Assembly (NCBI GenBank): GCA_949292785.1
Contig: CASFBK010000004.1
Location: forward strand, 238,870-302,869
Length of the DNA stretch: 64,000 bases
Origin: an uncultured Eubacteriales bacterium
Lineage (GTDB): Bacteria; Bacillota; Clostridia; Lachnospirales; Lachnospiraceae
Reading direction: 5' to 3'
Part shown: positions 18,912 to 26,934 of the stretch, one piece after another
How the letters are laid out: every line of letters starts with the position of its first letter
Numbering within the stretch: the first letter of the stretch is position 1
The notes under the pieces: generated by a model
Told to the model about the DNA's origin: nothing
Seen by the model: only the letters and a program-made list of their open reading frames with translations
Database searches by the model: none
Made by a program: the position numbers and the translations under genes

Positions 18912-19676
18912 ATGGGATATCCAAAGGATTTATTAGGAACAAGAGCCGTTGTAAAACAAGGACTGTGGGCAGTAATTCCGGATACCGGATTGGTAAATAA
19001 CAGAATTCCTGAAATAGAAGGGTGTTATAACAGTATTATTGCATCACCTAAAATGGGAGCAGGATTTGTGCAGATTGTGGTGGAAGGCGACAGAGGTGGA
19101 AAAACGGTAAAGCCCTATGGGAAAACGGAAGGGATGGAAACATTTATTTATATCGTGGAAGGCGATGTAATGCTTAAGACGGAAGACGTGGAGGAAGTTC
19201 ATAATGCGGGAGGTTATCTATATGCGCCTCCGGCAGCGGGAATAGAGTTTGAAATTTTAAGCTCACATGCAAAGCTTTTATTGTATAAGCAAAGATATGT
19301 TCCATATGAGGATAAAAAACCATACGCAGTATGTGCGAATATTAATCATGTTCCATTTCGCATTTACGACGAGATGAAAGAAGTATGGATTAAGGATTTT
19401 CTGCCGGCAGATGATTTGGCGTTCGATATGAACATGCATATTTTGAGCTTTGAGCCAGGCGCAAGTCATGGGTTTGTTGAGACACATGTACAGGAGCATG
19501 GCGCATATGTTTTGTCAGGGGAAGGGATGTATTTGTTGGATGAAACATGGATGGGGATTAAGAAAAATGATTTTATCTGGATGGGAGCCTATTGTGCGCA
19601 GGCGGCATATGGAGTAGGAAGAGAGCCCTTTTCCTATGTTTATTCAAAAGATTGTAACAGGGACGTTCCGTTATAA
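18912..19676 (+). CDS. allE: (S)-ureidoglycine aminohydrolase
   Basis: 254 residues, close to the 261 of E. coli AllE (YlbA). It is a two-cupin protein; the second cupin carries SHGFVETHVQEHGAYVLSG, which is nearly the E. coli segment with its Mn-binding His, Glu and Gln residues, and the C-terminus SYVYSKDCNRDVPL is also AllE-like. The enzyme releases ammonia from ureidoglycine to form (S)-ureidoglycolate in allantoin breakdown. AGGAGGATGATAATATG gives a strong start. It heads an operon with amidohydrolase genes for the preceding two steps. Confidence 0.92.
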   Translation: MGYPKDLLGTRAVVKQGLWAVIPDTGLVNNRIPEIEGCYNSIIASPKMGAGFVQIVVEGDRGGKTVKPYGKTEGMETFIYIVEGDVMLKTEDVEEVHNAGGYLYAPPAAGIEFEILSSHAKLLLYKQRYVPYEDKKPYAVCANINHVPFRIYDEMKEVWIKDFLPADDLAFDMNMHILSFEPGASHGFVETHVQEHGAYVLSGEGMYLLDETWMGIKKNDFIWMGAYCAQAAYGVGREPFSYVYSKDCNRDVPL

Positions 19677-19693
19677 AGAATGGTGGTGTGTAT

Positions 19694-21037
19694 ATGAGAA
19701 TATTAGTAAAAAATGCGAAGGTTGTCAGTGCAAAAGAAGTGCAGGAAAAAAACGTATATATGGAAGACGGAAAATTCTGTGAAGCGTTTATGGGGGAAGC
19801 GGACAAGGTGATTGATGCGGATGGAAAGCTCATGCTGCCGGGTGCCATTGATGTCCATACTCATGTGGAACAGGAATCAGATGTGGATAAGACCTGTGAT
19901 GATTATTTTGAAGGAACAAGAGCTGCCGTTTCCGGCGGGACTACAACGGTAGTAATGTTTGCAGTACAAAGAAAGGGTGTTCTTCCATTAGCTCTTATCA
20001 AAGACAGAATGGCATCTGCGAAAAGCAAAGCCGTATGTGACTTTTCCTTTCATTTACAGCTTACCGATATTACGGACGAAACCCTTGCCCAACTGGAAGA
20101 AGTAGTTAAGATGGGGATTTCTTCGGTGAAAATATATATGGCAGGTGCAGGCTTTACCATCTGTAATACAAATATTATCAGACTAATGGAATTATCAAAA
20201 AAACTAGGATTTTTAATAGAGGTTCATGCAGAAAGTGACGAACTGGTTCGTTTTTATCGTGAAGATTTAGTAAGAGAAGGAAAGACACAGATGCAATATT
20301 ATGCGCCAAGCCGCCCGTTGGTGTGTGAAACTGCTGCACTTTCCCAGTTAAGTGCATATGCTAAGGCGTTAGGATGTAAGGTGTATATTGTGCATCTGAC
20401 AAGCAAAGAAGGACTGGAAATCTGCAAAAACAGTGATGGACATCTGATTGTGGAGACCTGTCCTCATTATTTGACCTTTACTTCTGATATTTATGAAAAG
20501 GAGGGACCAAGAGCCATACAGTCACCGCCCGTCAGGGAAGCAGAAGACAGGGAGGCGCTTTGGGAAGGAATACGAAACGGAGATGTTAAGACCGTTGGTT
20601 CCGACCATTGTCCTTTTTATCTGGAAGAGAAACAATTAGATGATTTCAGCAAGGTTCCCCTTGGAACACCGGGGATGGAGACGTTAATGCCGGTTGTATT
20701 TTCGGAAGGGGTATCAAAGGGAAAGATTCCGGTCACAAAGGTTGCAGAAGTGCTGAGCGAGAATCCTGCAAAGATTTTTAATCTTGAGAATAAAGGAAAG
20801 ATAGCTCCGGGGTATGATGCGGACTTTGTCTTACTGGACCCGAAGGAAGATTATGTGATGACGGACGATAAGGCTGTTACCACTGCGGGATATTCAACCT
20901 TTTCAGGGCTTACATTTCATGGAAAAGTAAAAGAAACTTATGTCAGAGGTCAGTTGGTGTATGCAGATAATGAACTTAAGGTGGAAAAAGGATTTGGAGC
21001 ATTTCAGGCAAGAAAGCCGATTCAAACAGTGGTTTAG
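19694..21037 (+). CDS. allB: Allantoinase / dihydropyrimidinase-family amidohydrolase
   Basis: 447 residues from the ATG at 19694; the GTG at 19688 overlaps the GGTGGTG ribosome site. The metal-dependent hydrolase barrel shows DVHTH, a carbamylated Lys in SVKIYMAG, EVHAE, IVHLTSKEGL and the catalytic Asp in GSDHCPF. These residues are shared by allantoinase, hydantoinase and dihydropyrimidinase. The KIYMAG motif is somewhat closer to hydantoinases, so the name rests on its position between allE and an allC-like gene. Expected reaction: allantoin to allantoate. Confidence 0.8.
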   Translation: MRILVKNAKVVSAKEVQEKNVYMEDGKFCEAFMGEADKVIDADGKLMLPGAIDVHTHVEQESDVDKTCDDYFEGTRAAVSGGTTTVVMFAVQRKGVLPLALIKDRMASAKSKAVCDFSFHLQLTDITDETLAQLEEVVKMGISSVKIYMAGAGFTICNTNIIRLMELSKKLGFLIEVHAESDELVRFYREDLVREGKTQMQYYAPSRPLVCETAALSQLSAYAKALGCKVYIVHLTSKEGLEICKNSDGHLIVETCPHYLTFTSDIYEKEGPRAIQSPPVREAEDREALWEGIRNGDVKTVGSDHCPFYLEEKQLDDFSKVPLGTPGMETLMPVVFSEGVSKGKIPVTKVAEVLSENPAKIFNLENKGKIAPGYDADFVLLDPKEDYVMTDDKAVTTAGYSTFSGLTFHGKVKETYVRGQLVYADNELKVEKGFGAFQARKPIQTVV

Positions 21038-21051
21038 AGGGAGGTGGTCTT

Positions 21052-22308
21052 ATGAGAGAAAAAGCGAATCAGGATAATATCAAAAAGTGGATTGAAGGCA
21101 TGGCGCGTTTTAACAGTACCCCGGAGTATGGAACAACGAGAATTCTGTTTACAAAACCGGAACTGGAAAATCGTGAATATGTGAAAAGCGAAATGAGAGG
21201 GATTGGGCTGGAAGTGGAAGAAGACGCCATAGGAAACATCTTTGCAAGGCTTGCCGGAACTAAGCCCGGGCTGGCTCCGGTCTGGACGGGTTCTCATATT
21301 GATACAGTGCCAAATGCCGGAAATTTTGATGGAATGGCGGGGGTGGTGTGCGGTATGGAAGCCTTGCGCATGATAAAAGAAAGTAATCTGGAACATAAAC
21401 GTGATATCATGGTCAATGTTTATACCTCAGAAGAGCCAACCCGGTTTGGACTGAGCTGCTTAGGAAGCAGAGCATTAGCGGGAGTCATGAGTCTGGAAGA
21501 CACAAAGCATATTTTTGACAAAAGTGAGCGGAGCCTTTATGATAAATTAGTAGAGCTTCACTATGACCTTGACAAATTTAAAGAGATTCCAAAGAAAATG
21601 GGAGAGGTATTTGCAGCAGTAGAGCTTCATATAGAGCAGAATAACCGTCTGGAAAAAAGCGGCAGACCCATTGGCATTGTCAAAAAAATATGCGCTCCGT
21701 CAAACTTTATCATTACGGTTACCGGTGTTCAGTCCCATGCTGGAGGAACCTCTATGGAAGAAAGACACGATGCTTTTGCGGCGGCATGCGAGATGGCTTT
21801 ATTTCTTGAAAATCTTGCATTGAAGTGTCCCAGTGAATATAATACGGCAACCATAGGAGTCGCCAATTTAATTCCCGGCGGTGTTAATGTGATTCCGGGA
21901 AAAGTCGTTTTTTCTGTTGATATCAGAGACTGTAATAAAGATACGAAAGAACGGCTGATGAAGGATATGTTTGCAGGCTTCGACGAAATAGCTGAAAGAA
22001 GAGGCGTAACGTATACCAGCCAGGAAGATAATAATGATATTCCGTTGACCTGTAATGAAAAAATTGTGGAGCTGCTTCGTACAAACTGTAAGGAAGAAAA
22101 TTTAGAATATGATGAGCTTATCAGTGGTCCCTATCATGATACGCTGTTTATCGGCAGGTTTGCTCCGGCTGCAATGATATTTGTGCCAAGTAGAAAAGGT
22201 ATCAGCCACAGTCCGGAGGAATGGACCGAATATAGCCAGCTGAAAAACGGCACAGAAGTTTTAGCAAAGACTCTGTTGGATTTGTCCAACATGGAAGAAA
22301 ATATATAG
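21052..22308 (+). CDS. allC: Allantoate amidohydrolase-like M20 metallohydrolase
   Basis: 418 residues with a GGGAGGTGG ribosome site. The M20/AllC/N-carbamoyl amino acid hydrolase pattern is present: WTGSHIDTVPNAGNFDGMAG binds the metals, SEEPTRFG supplies the catalytic Glu, VTGVQSHAGGTSME is the dimerisation-domain signature, and a late His lies in GISHSPEEW. AllC, ureidoglycolate amidohydrolase and carbamoylase cannot be told apart by these motifs. Given allE upstream, conversion of allantoate to ureidoglycine with release of ammonia and CO2 is most likely. Confidence 0.8.
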   Translation: MREKANQDNIKKWIEGMARFNSTPEYGTTRILFTKPELENREYVKSEMRGIGLEVEEDAIGNIFARLAGTKPGLAPVWTGSHIDTVPNAGNFDGMAGVVCGMEALRMIKESNLEHKRDIMVNVYTSEEPTRFGLSCLGSRALAGVMSLEDTKHIFDKSERSLYDKLVELHYDLDKFKEIPKKMGEVFAAVELHIEQNNRLEKSGRPIGIVKKICAPSNFIITVTGVQSHAGGTSMEERHDAFAAACEMALFLENLALKCPSEYNTATIGVANLIPGGVNVIPGKVVFSVDIRDCNKDTKERLMKDMFAGFDEIAERRGVTYTSQEDNNDIPLTCNEKIVELLRTNCKEENLEYDELISGPYHDTLFIGRFAPAAMIFVPSRKGISHSPEEWTEYSQLKNGTEVLAKTLLDLSNMEENI

Positions 22309-22324
22309 AAGAGAGGAAAAACAT

Positions 22325-23278
22325 ATGAAAATCAGTTTATTAGAGCCTATCGGAGTACCTGTTTCAACGATTGAGGAGCTTTCCAAAGACATGGTGGAGG
22401 CAGGTCATGAATTTACCTACTATGATACGAAGACAACAGATGTGGAAGAATTAAAAAAGAGAACAGAAGGTCAGGATATTGTGATGATTGCAAATAATCC
22501 ATATCCTGCGGAGGTGGTAAAATCTGCGGATGCACTGAAGATGATTTCCGTGGCATTTACCGGAATCGACCATATTGGTGTTGCGGCGTGTAACGAAAAG
22601 GATATTATGATTTGCAATGCTGCCGGATATTCCAATCAGACCGTTGCAGAGTTATCTATTGGAATGGCGATTGCAGCCCTGAGAAATCTGGTAGAAGCCG
22701 ATAGAAGGGTTAGAAACCAGGAAACAAGTGCCGGTATCGGTGGCCGTGAGATTGCAGGACGAACGGTTGGGATTGTAGGACTTGGAAAGATAGGGCTTAC
22801 TACGGCGAAGCTGTTTCAGGCATTTGGCGCAAGGGTGATTGCATATAACCGCAGTGAATCAGAAGAAGCAAAAGCATTGGGAATCGAATATAAGAGTCTT
22901 GATGAGGTCTTGTCAATGAGTGATATTATTTCCATTCATCTTCCTTTGAATGATAATACAAGAGGATTTATCAGTGCGGATAAAATAGCTCTGATGAAAA
23001 AAGATGCGATTCTTATAAACTGTGCGAGAGGACCGATTATTGATAATGCGGCATTAGCAGAAGCGTTAAAAAAAGGCGAGCTAGGATATGCATGTATCGA
23101 TGTATTTGATATGGAGCCGCCAATTCCTGCGGATTATCCATTGCTCAACTGTCCAAATACGTTTCTTGCGCCACATCAGGGATTTATCTCGGAAGAGTCA
23201 ATGCTTCGCAGGGCAAAGATAGTATTTGATAATGTATATGCATATCTGGACGGAAATCCTGTGAATGTATGTAAATAG
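22325..23278 (+). CDS. D-2-hydroxyacid dehydrogenase family protein
   Basis: 317 residues. Rossmann NAD site VGIVGLGKIG, catalytic Arg in INCARGPIID, Glu in FDMEPP and His in APHQGF are all intact, so it should be active. It is the last gene of the ureide operon, 16 bases after allC. The usual next enzymes, ureidoglycolate lyase (AllA) or ureidoglycolate dehydrogenase (AllD, a different fold), are absent. This protein may act on ureidoglycolate, or recycle glyoxylate made from it. The substrate is inference from context only. Confidence 0.85.
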   Translation: MKISLLEPIGVPVSTIEELSKDMVEAGHEFTYYDTKTTDVEELKKRTEGQDIVMIANNPYPAEVVKSADALKMISVAFTGIDHIGVAACNEKDIMICNAAGYSNQTVAELSIGMAIAALRNLVEADRRVRNQETSAGIGGREIAGRTVGIVGLGKIGLTTAKLFQAFGARVIAYNRSESEEAKALGIEYKSLDEVLSMSDIISIHLPLNDNTRGFISADKIALMKKDAILINCARGPIIDNAALAEALKKGELGYACIDVFDMEPPIPADYPLLNCPNTFLAPHQGFISEESMLRRAKIVFDNVYAYLDGNPVNVCK

Positions 23279-23286
23279 AATAGAGT

Positions 23287-23352
23287 TTGTGCATATGCAC
23301 AATGGTTTTTGTGGATATACCCGTTGCACTTTCAGAAAGCTTATTATAAAAT
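23287..23352 (+). promoter_or_regulatory. Type B operator and promoter of the NifI-tau operon
   Basis: Perfect 16-base palindrome TTGTGCATATGCACAA (23287-23302), then TTGCAC (23324-23329) and TAAAAT (23347-23352) with a 17-base spacer. The operator centre is 29.5 bases before the -35, about -64, a class I activator position. Exactly the same geometry occurs before the aminotransferase gene (28856). Confidence 0.75.
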
Positions 23353-23371
23353 GTGCTTAACAAACATGGTG

Positions 23372-23419
23372 CAGGGCAAAGAAGCCGAAGAATAAAAGGC
23401 TTTTTTGCCCTGTTTTTTA
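23372..23419 (+). terminator. Strong leader terminator of the NifI-tau operon
   Basis: CAGGGCAAA...AAGCC pairs with GGCTT...TTTGCCCTG, followed by TTTTTTATT. It begins about 13 bases after the predicted transcript start and precedes the ribosome site GAGGAGG, so the operon should be controlled by readthrough. Confidence 0.75.
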
Positions 23420-23440
23420 TTATTAAGAGGAGGAAAGCAT

Positions 23441-23767
23441 ATGAAAATGATACGTGCGATTATTCGTCCGGAAATGGCAGATAAGGTTGCAGATGCACTA
23501 TTGCAGGCAGGCTATCCGGCAATGACCAGACTGGATGTATATGGTAGAGGAAAACAAATGGGATTTCAGGTTGGAAGTGCATTTTACGATGAGCTGCCAA
23601 AGCATATGATTATGATGGTTGTACAGGATGAGGAGGAAGAAAAGGTTGCCCGGATTATTATGGAAAATGCATATACGGGTGATGATGGAAATTATGGAGA
23701 CGGAAGAATCTTTGTATCACAGGTAAGCAAAGCATATACCGTTAGTACAAGAACAACGAATCTGTAA
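23441..23767 (+). CDS. nifI1: NifI1-type PII signalling protein
   Basis: 108 residues from the ATG at 23441 behind GAGGAGG; an upstream in-frame ATG at 23405 falls inside the leader terminator. Start MKMIRAIIRPE, the T-loop region with GRGKQMGFQVGSAFYDELPK and the C-terminal GDGRIFVSQVSKAYTV are typical of NifI1, the PII branch that regulates nitrogenase by sensing 2-oxoglutarate and ATP/ADP. The GlnB uridylylation Tyr context is absent. No nif genes occur here; the partner nifI2 and tau genes follow. It probably gates taurine transport or metabolism by nitrogen status. Confidence 0.88.
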   Translation: MKMIRAIIRPEMADKVADALLQAGYPAMTRLDVYGRGKQMGFQVGSAFYDELPKHMIMMVVQDEEEEKVARIIMENAYTGDDGNYGDGRIFVSQVSKAYTVSTRTTNL

Positions 23768-23779
23768 GGAGGCGGGCAT

Positions 23780-24115
23780 ATGGTTGAAATACTTGCAATT
23801 ATTCGTCCACAGAAGCTTGCGGCGACGAAGAAAAAGTTGATTGAAACCGGTTATCCGGGGTTTACCTGTCATAGAGCTATGGGAAGAGGGAAAAAGCCGG
23901 TGGCGTTCCTGCTGGCAGATGGAACATCGGTCCGTACAAACTTAGTTGGAAAAAGAGTACTGAATATCATGGTTCCGGATGAGGCAGAGGATGAGGTTGT
24001 GAAAGCAATTATTGATGTAAACTCCACAGGGAATCCGGGAGATGGAAAAATATTTGTAGCACCAATCGAAAAGTCTTATAGAGTAAGAACCAGAACGTTA
24101 GATAATGAGGTATGA
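23780..24115 (+). CDS. nifI2: NifI2-type PII signalling protein
   Basis: 111 residues, 12 bases after nifI1, ribosome site AAGGAGGCGGG. It has the PII fold pattern (EILAIIRPQKLAATKKKLIETG, MGRGKK, NIMVPDEAEDEVV, GNPGDGKIFVAPIEKSYRVRTR) and an atypical T-loop (PVAFLLADGTSVRTNLVGKR), as expected of NifI2, which forms mixed complexes with NifI1 in diazotrophic archaea and clostridia. Its stop overlaps the region just before tauC, so translation of PII and permease is probably linked. A repurposed NifI pair is the oddest feature of the island. Confidence 0.87.
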   Translation: MVEILAIIRPQKLAATKKKLIETGYPGFTCHRAMGRGKKPVAFLLADGTSVRTNLVGKRVLNIMVPDEAEDEVVKAIIDVNSTGNPGDGKIFVAPIEKSYRVRTRTLDNEV

Positions 24116-24131
24116 AAGGAGAAACAGGGCT

Positions 24132-24905
24132 ATGAAAAAGAAAATATCAAAAGAAAAGTTAATCTCTATAGGTACCGTATTACTTATCTTTGTTTTATGG
24201 TTTGTGGCAAGTTCCCTTGGCTGGGTCGACAAGAAACTGATACCGTCACCCGGGCAGGTATGGGATGCATTCCTTGGTGTCTGCCGGGATTATAAAGGTC
24301 ATTCCCTGCTGCAGCATATCGGTGTTAGTATGCAGCGTTTGTGTATGGCATTCGGACTGGCATTTGTAACAGCGGTTCCTCTTGGGCTGTTGAGTGGATT
24401 TAGTTCAAAAATACGGGCAGCCTTTGAACCGATTATTGAGTTCTATCGTCCGTTACCGCCACTGGCATATTACACGCTGCTGGTATTGGCATTGGGGATT
24501 GATAATGCATCAAAAATTGCATTGCTGTTTCTGGCATGCTTCGCGCCGATTTACGTTTCCTGCGTATCGGCAGTTATAAAGGTAAAAGCAGATTACATCA
24601 ATAGTGCATATACATTGGGCGCCAGTAAGTTTCAGGTATTCTTTTCCGTTATTTTTCCATCCTGCCTGCCGGATATGTTCACCGGATTAAGAACCTCTAT
24701 CGGTGTAGGATATTCCACGCTGGTTGCGGCAGAAATGGTTGCGGCAAATACCGGTATTGGCTGGATGGTGTTAGATGCAAAGAACTGGTTAAGAAACGAC
24801 ATCGTATTTGTAGGAATTATTATCATGGGAATTACAGGTATCCTGATTAATATAATTCTGAATCTTCTGGAGAAAAAATTCGTGCCATGGAGAGGCAAGG
24901 CGTAA
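24132..24905 (+). CDS. tauC: Taurine ABC transporter permease
   Basis: 257 residues from the ATG at 24132 behind AAAGGAG; an in-frame ATG at 24105 overlaps nifI2 and lacks a ribosome site. About six membrane segments and the EAA loop AYTLGASKFQVFFSVIFPSCLPD match the SsuC/TauC permeases. It works with TauA (24975) and TauB (26042). The taurine call comes mainly from TauA. Confidence 0.85.
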   Translation: MKKKISKEKLISIGTVLLIFVLWFVASSLGWVDKKLIPSPGQVWDAFLGVCRDYKGHSLLQHIGVSMQRLCMAFGLAFVTAVPLGLLSGFSSKIRAAFEPIIEFYRPLPPLAYYTLLVLALGIDNASKIALLFLACFAPIYVSCVSAVIKVKADYINSAYTLGASKFQVFFSVIFPSCLPDMFTGLRTSIGVGYSTLVAAEMVAANTGIGWMVLDAKNWLRNDIVFVGIIIMGITGILINIILNLLEKKFVPWRGKA

Positions 24906-24974
24906 ACCGGGAGCAGGCAGCAACATGGTGATAGGACAATATAGAGCAATCGAAAGGTATAAGGAGGAAACATT

Positions 24975-26027
24975 ATGAAGAAGACGGTAAAAAAATGGTT
25001 AGCAGCAGTCATGACAGGTGTTTTATCAATGGCGCTTTTTACAGGATGCGGTGATTCATCATCGGATAACGGTGGTTCAACGGATTCCGGGGATGGAGCG
25101 GAAGTTACAAAGGTAGTAATCGGAACACAGGAAATGCCCAATGACGAAGGAATTGCAAAGGCATTGGATTATTTTTCAGAAGAAATGGGAGTAGAAGTGG
25201 AGCTTAAACAGTTCGATTCCGGAAAAGATGTAAATACAGCATTGGCTGCCGGAAGTATTGATTTTGGTTTATTAGGTTCCTGTCCGGCATCTCTGGCAAT
25301 CAGCCAGGAGCTTGGTGTAAAGTGTATCTGGATTCATGAAGTGCTCGGACCAACAGAAAGTTTTGTAGCAAGAGCAGATGCAGGTATAAGTACAGTTGCT
25401 GATTTAAAAGGCAAAAATATCGCAACCCCATTTGCCTCTACGGCACATTTTTCCTTACTTCATGCCTTAGAAGAAGCAGGATTAAGTGAATCTGATGTAA
25501 ATCTTTTAGATATGCAGCCAAGTGAGATTTATGCAGCATGGCAGAATGAACAGATTGACGCAGCTTATATCTGGGAGCCGACCTTATCCGAATTGGAGAA
25601 TCAGGTGCTGCTGTGTACCAGCACAGATATGGCAGATGCCGGATATATGACATCTAACGTAGAACTGGTTCGAACAGAGTTTATGGAGCAGAATCCGGAG
25701 CTGGTAGCAGGCTATATCCGTGCGTTGGCAAAGGCAGTGGATATGTATCAGAGTAACACAGATGAGGCGGTTGCTACCATTGCAGATGCATTAGAGCTGT
25801 CAGAAGAGGACGCCAAAAGCCAGATGGCAGGGTCTGTATGGTTAAGTGCAAGTGAGCAGTTAGGAGCAGACTATTTTGGAACAAGTGATGCAAAGGGAGC
25901 CCTGGTTCAGAATCTGTATGATACGGCAACATTTTTAAAGGAGCAGGGCAGTATTGCGGAGGTACCGGACATGTCTGTTTTTGAAGAGGCAGTAGATGCG
26001 TCTGGAATTGAGGCAGCATTAAAGTAA
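24975..26027 (+). CDS. tauA: Taurine-binding lipoprotein
   Basis: 350 residues; lipobox LFTGC (Cys25) shows a membrane-anchored binding protein. The mature part follows E. coli TauA closely as I remember it: KQFDSGKDVNTALAAGSID, GLLGSCPASLAISQ, ATPFASTAHFSLLHALEEAG, LDMQPSEIYAAWQNEQIDAA, and TATFLKEQG near the C-terminus. This collinear match over most of the length is the main evidence that taurine, or a close aminosulfonate, is the substrate. Alkanesulfonates remain an alternative. Confidence 0.85.
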   Translation: MKKTVKKWLAAVMTGVLSMALFTGCGDSSSDNGGSTDSGDGAEVTKVVIGTQEMPNDEGIAKALDYFSEEMGVEVELKQFDSGKDVNTALAAGSIDFGLLGSCPASLAISQELGVKCIWIHEVLGPTESFVARADAGISTVADLKGKNIATPFASTAHFSLLHALEEAGLSESDVNLLDMQPSEIYAAWQNEQIDAAYIWEPTLSELENQVLLCTSTDMADAGYMTSNVELVRTEFMEQNPELVAGYIRALAKAVDMYQSNTDEAVATIADALELSEEDAKSQMAGSVWLSASEQLGADYFGTSDAKGALVQNLYDTATFLKEQGSIAEVPDMSVFEEAVDASGIEAALK

Positions 26028-26041
26028 GGAGGCGTGCTGAT

Positions 26042-26848
26042 ATGGAGGATGAAAAGGTAGTAGTTTCGATCAAACATGCTAATTTAGAGTATGACAGTGA
26101 AAAGGGAAAGGTACTGGCATTACGGGATGCCAATCTGGATATCAAAAAAGGTGAATTTATCTGTGTGTTAGGTCCTTCCGGATGTGGAAAGAGTACGTTG
26201 TTAAATATTATCGCGGGATTTCATAAGCCAACGTCCGGTTCTGCCACTATGGATGGAGAAGAGATACAGGGACCAGGCTGGAATCGCGGCGTTGTATTTC
26301 AGACACCGCCCTTGTATCCATGGCTTAATATTTACGAGAACATTGCCTATGGTCCCAAGAAAAGAAAGCTGCCCAAAGACCAGATTGAGGCAGAGGTAAA
26401 TAAATACATGGAAATCGTAGGACTGAAAGACTTTAAAAAGCATAAGCCATACGAATTATCCGGTGGTATGAGGCAGAGAGCTTCATTGGCAAGAGTGCTG
26501 GTAAATCAGCCGGAAATGATACTGATGGATGAGCCCTTAGGAGCATTGGATGCCTTGACCCGAACCAACATGCAGGCGCTGATTCGTGATATATGGAATA
26601 AAAATGGAAATACCATATTTTTTATTACCCACGATGTAGATGAAGCATTGGCATTGGCGACCAGAGTAATTGTAATGTCAGCAAGACCGGGACGTATTGT
26701 CAAGGAATTTCATACAGATTTTACATATGACATGGGTGGCTTAAATCAGGAAGCGGCTCGTTATTCCAAAGAATATATGGAGATTCGCGAAGAGATTCTG
26801 AATATTATCAATACGCAGAATGCTGCGGCTGCCGGAAGTAATGCTTAA
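26042..26848 (+). CDS. tauB: Taurine ABC transporter ATPase
   Basis: 268 residues. Walker A GPSGCGKST, signature LSGGMRQRASLARVL, Walker B MILMDEPLGALD and switch His in FFITHDVDEA are intact, with the C-terminal extension usual for SsuB/TauB. It starts 14 bases after tauA behind AAGGAGG. Together nifI1-nifI2-tauC-tauA-tauB form one transcription unit. Confidence 0.88.
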   Translation: MEDEKVVVSIKHANLEYDSEKGKVLALRDANLDIKKGEFICVLGPSGCGKSTLLNIIAGFHKPTSGSATMDGEEIQGPGWNRGVVFQTPPLYPWLNIYENIAYGPKKRKLPKDQIEAEVNKYMEIVGLKDFKKHKPYELSGGMRQRASLARVLVNQPEMILMDEPLGALDALTRTNMQALIRDIWNKNGNTIFFITHDVDEALALATRVIVMSARPGRIVKEFHTDFTYDMGGLNQEAARYSKEYMEIREEILNIINTQNAAAAGSNA

Positions 26849-26866
26849 ATTGGCTCTGAAAAGAGG

Positions 26867-26906
26867 AATGGTTATCAGAGGAGAAATCCGCTGATAGCCA
26901 TTTTGT
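26867..26906 (+). terminator. Hairpin between tauB and pucR-B
   Basis: AATGGTTATCAG pairs with CTGATAGCCATT (one wobble), followed by TTTGTC. Likely a partial terminator that lowers expression of the regulator gene relative to the transporter. Confidence 0.55.
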
Positions 26907-26934
26907 CGAATAGAAAGGTCTGGAGGGAAAGAAG

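Noticed and set aside
23405-23440. N-terminal extension of NifI1 starting at 23405
   Set aside because: It lies in the leader terminator and the extra residues do not resemble PII; the ATG at 23441 follows GAGGAGG.
23441-24115. Ordinary GlnK proteins tied to an ammonium transporter
   Set aside because: No amtB gene is near, the two proteins occur as a pair, and the T-loops follow NifI1 and NifI2 rather than GlnK.
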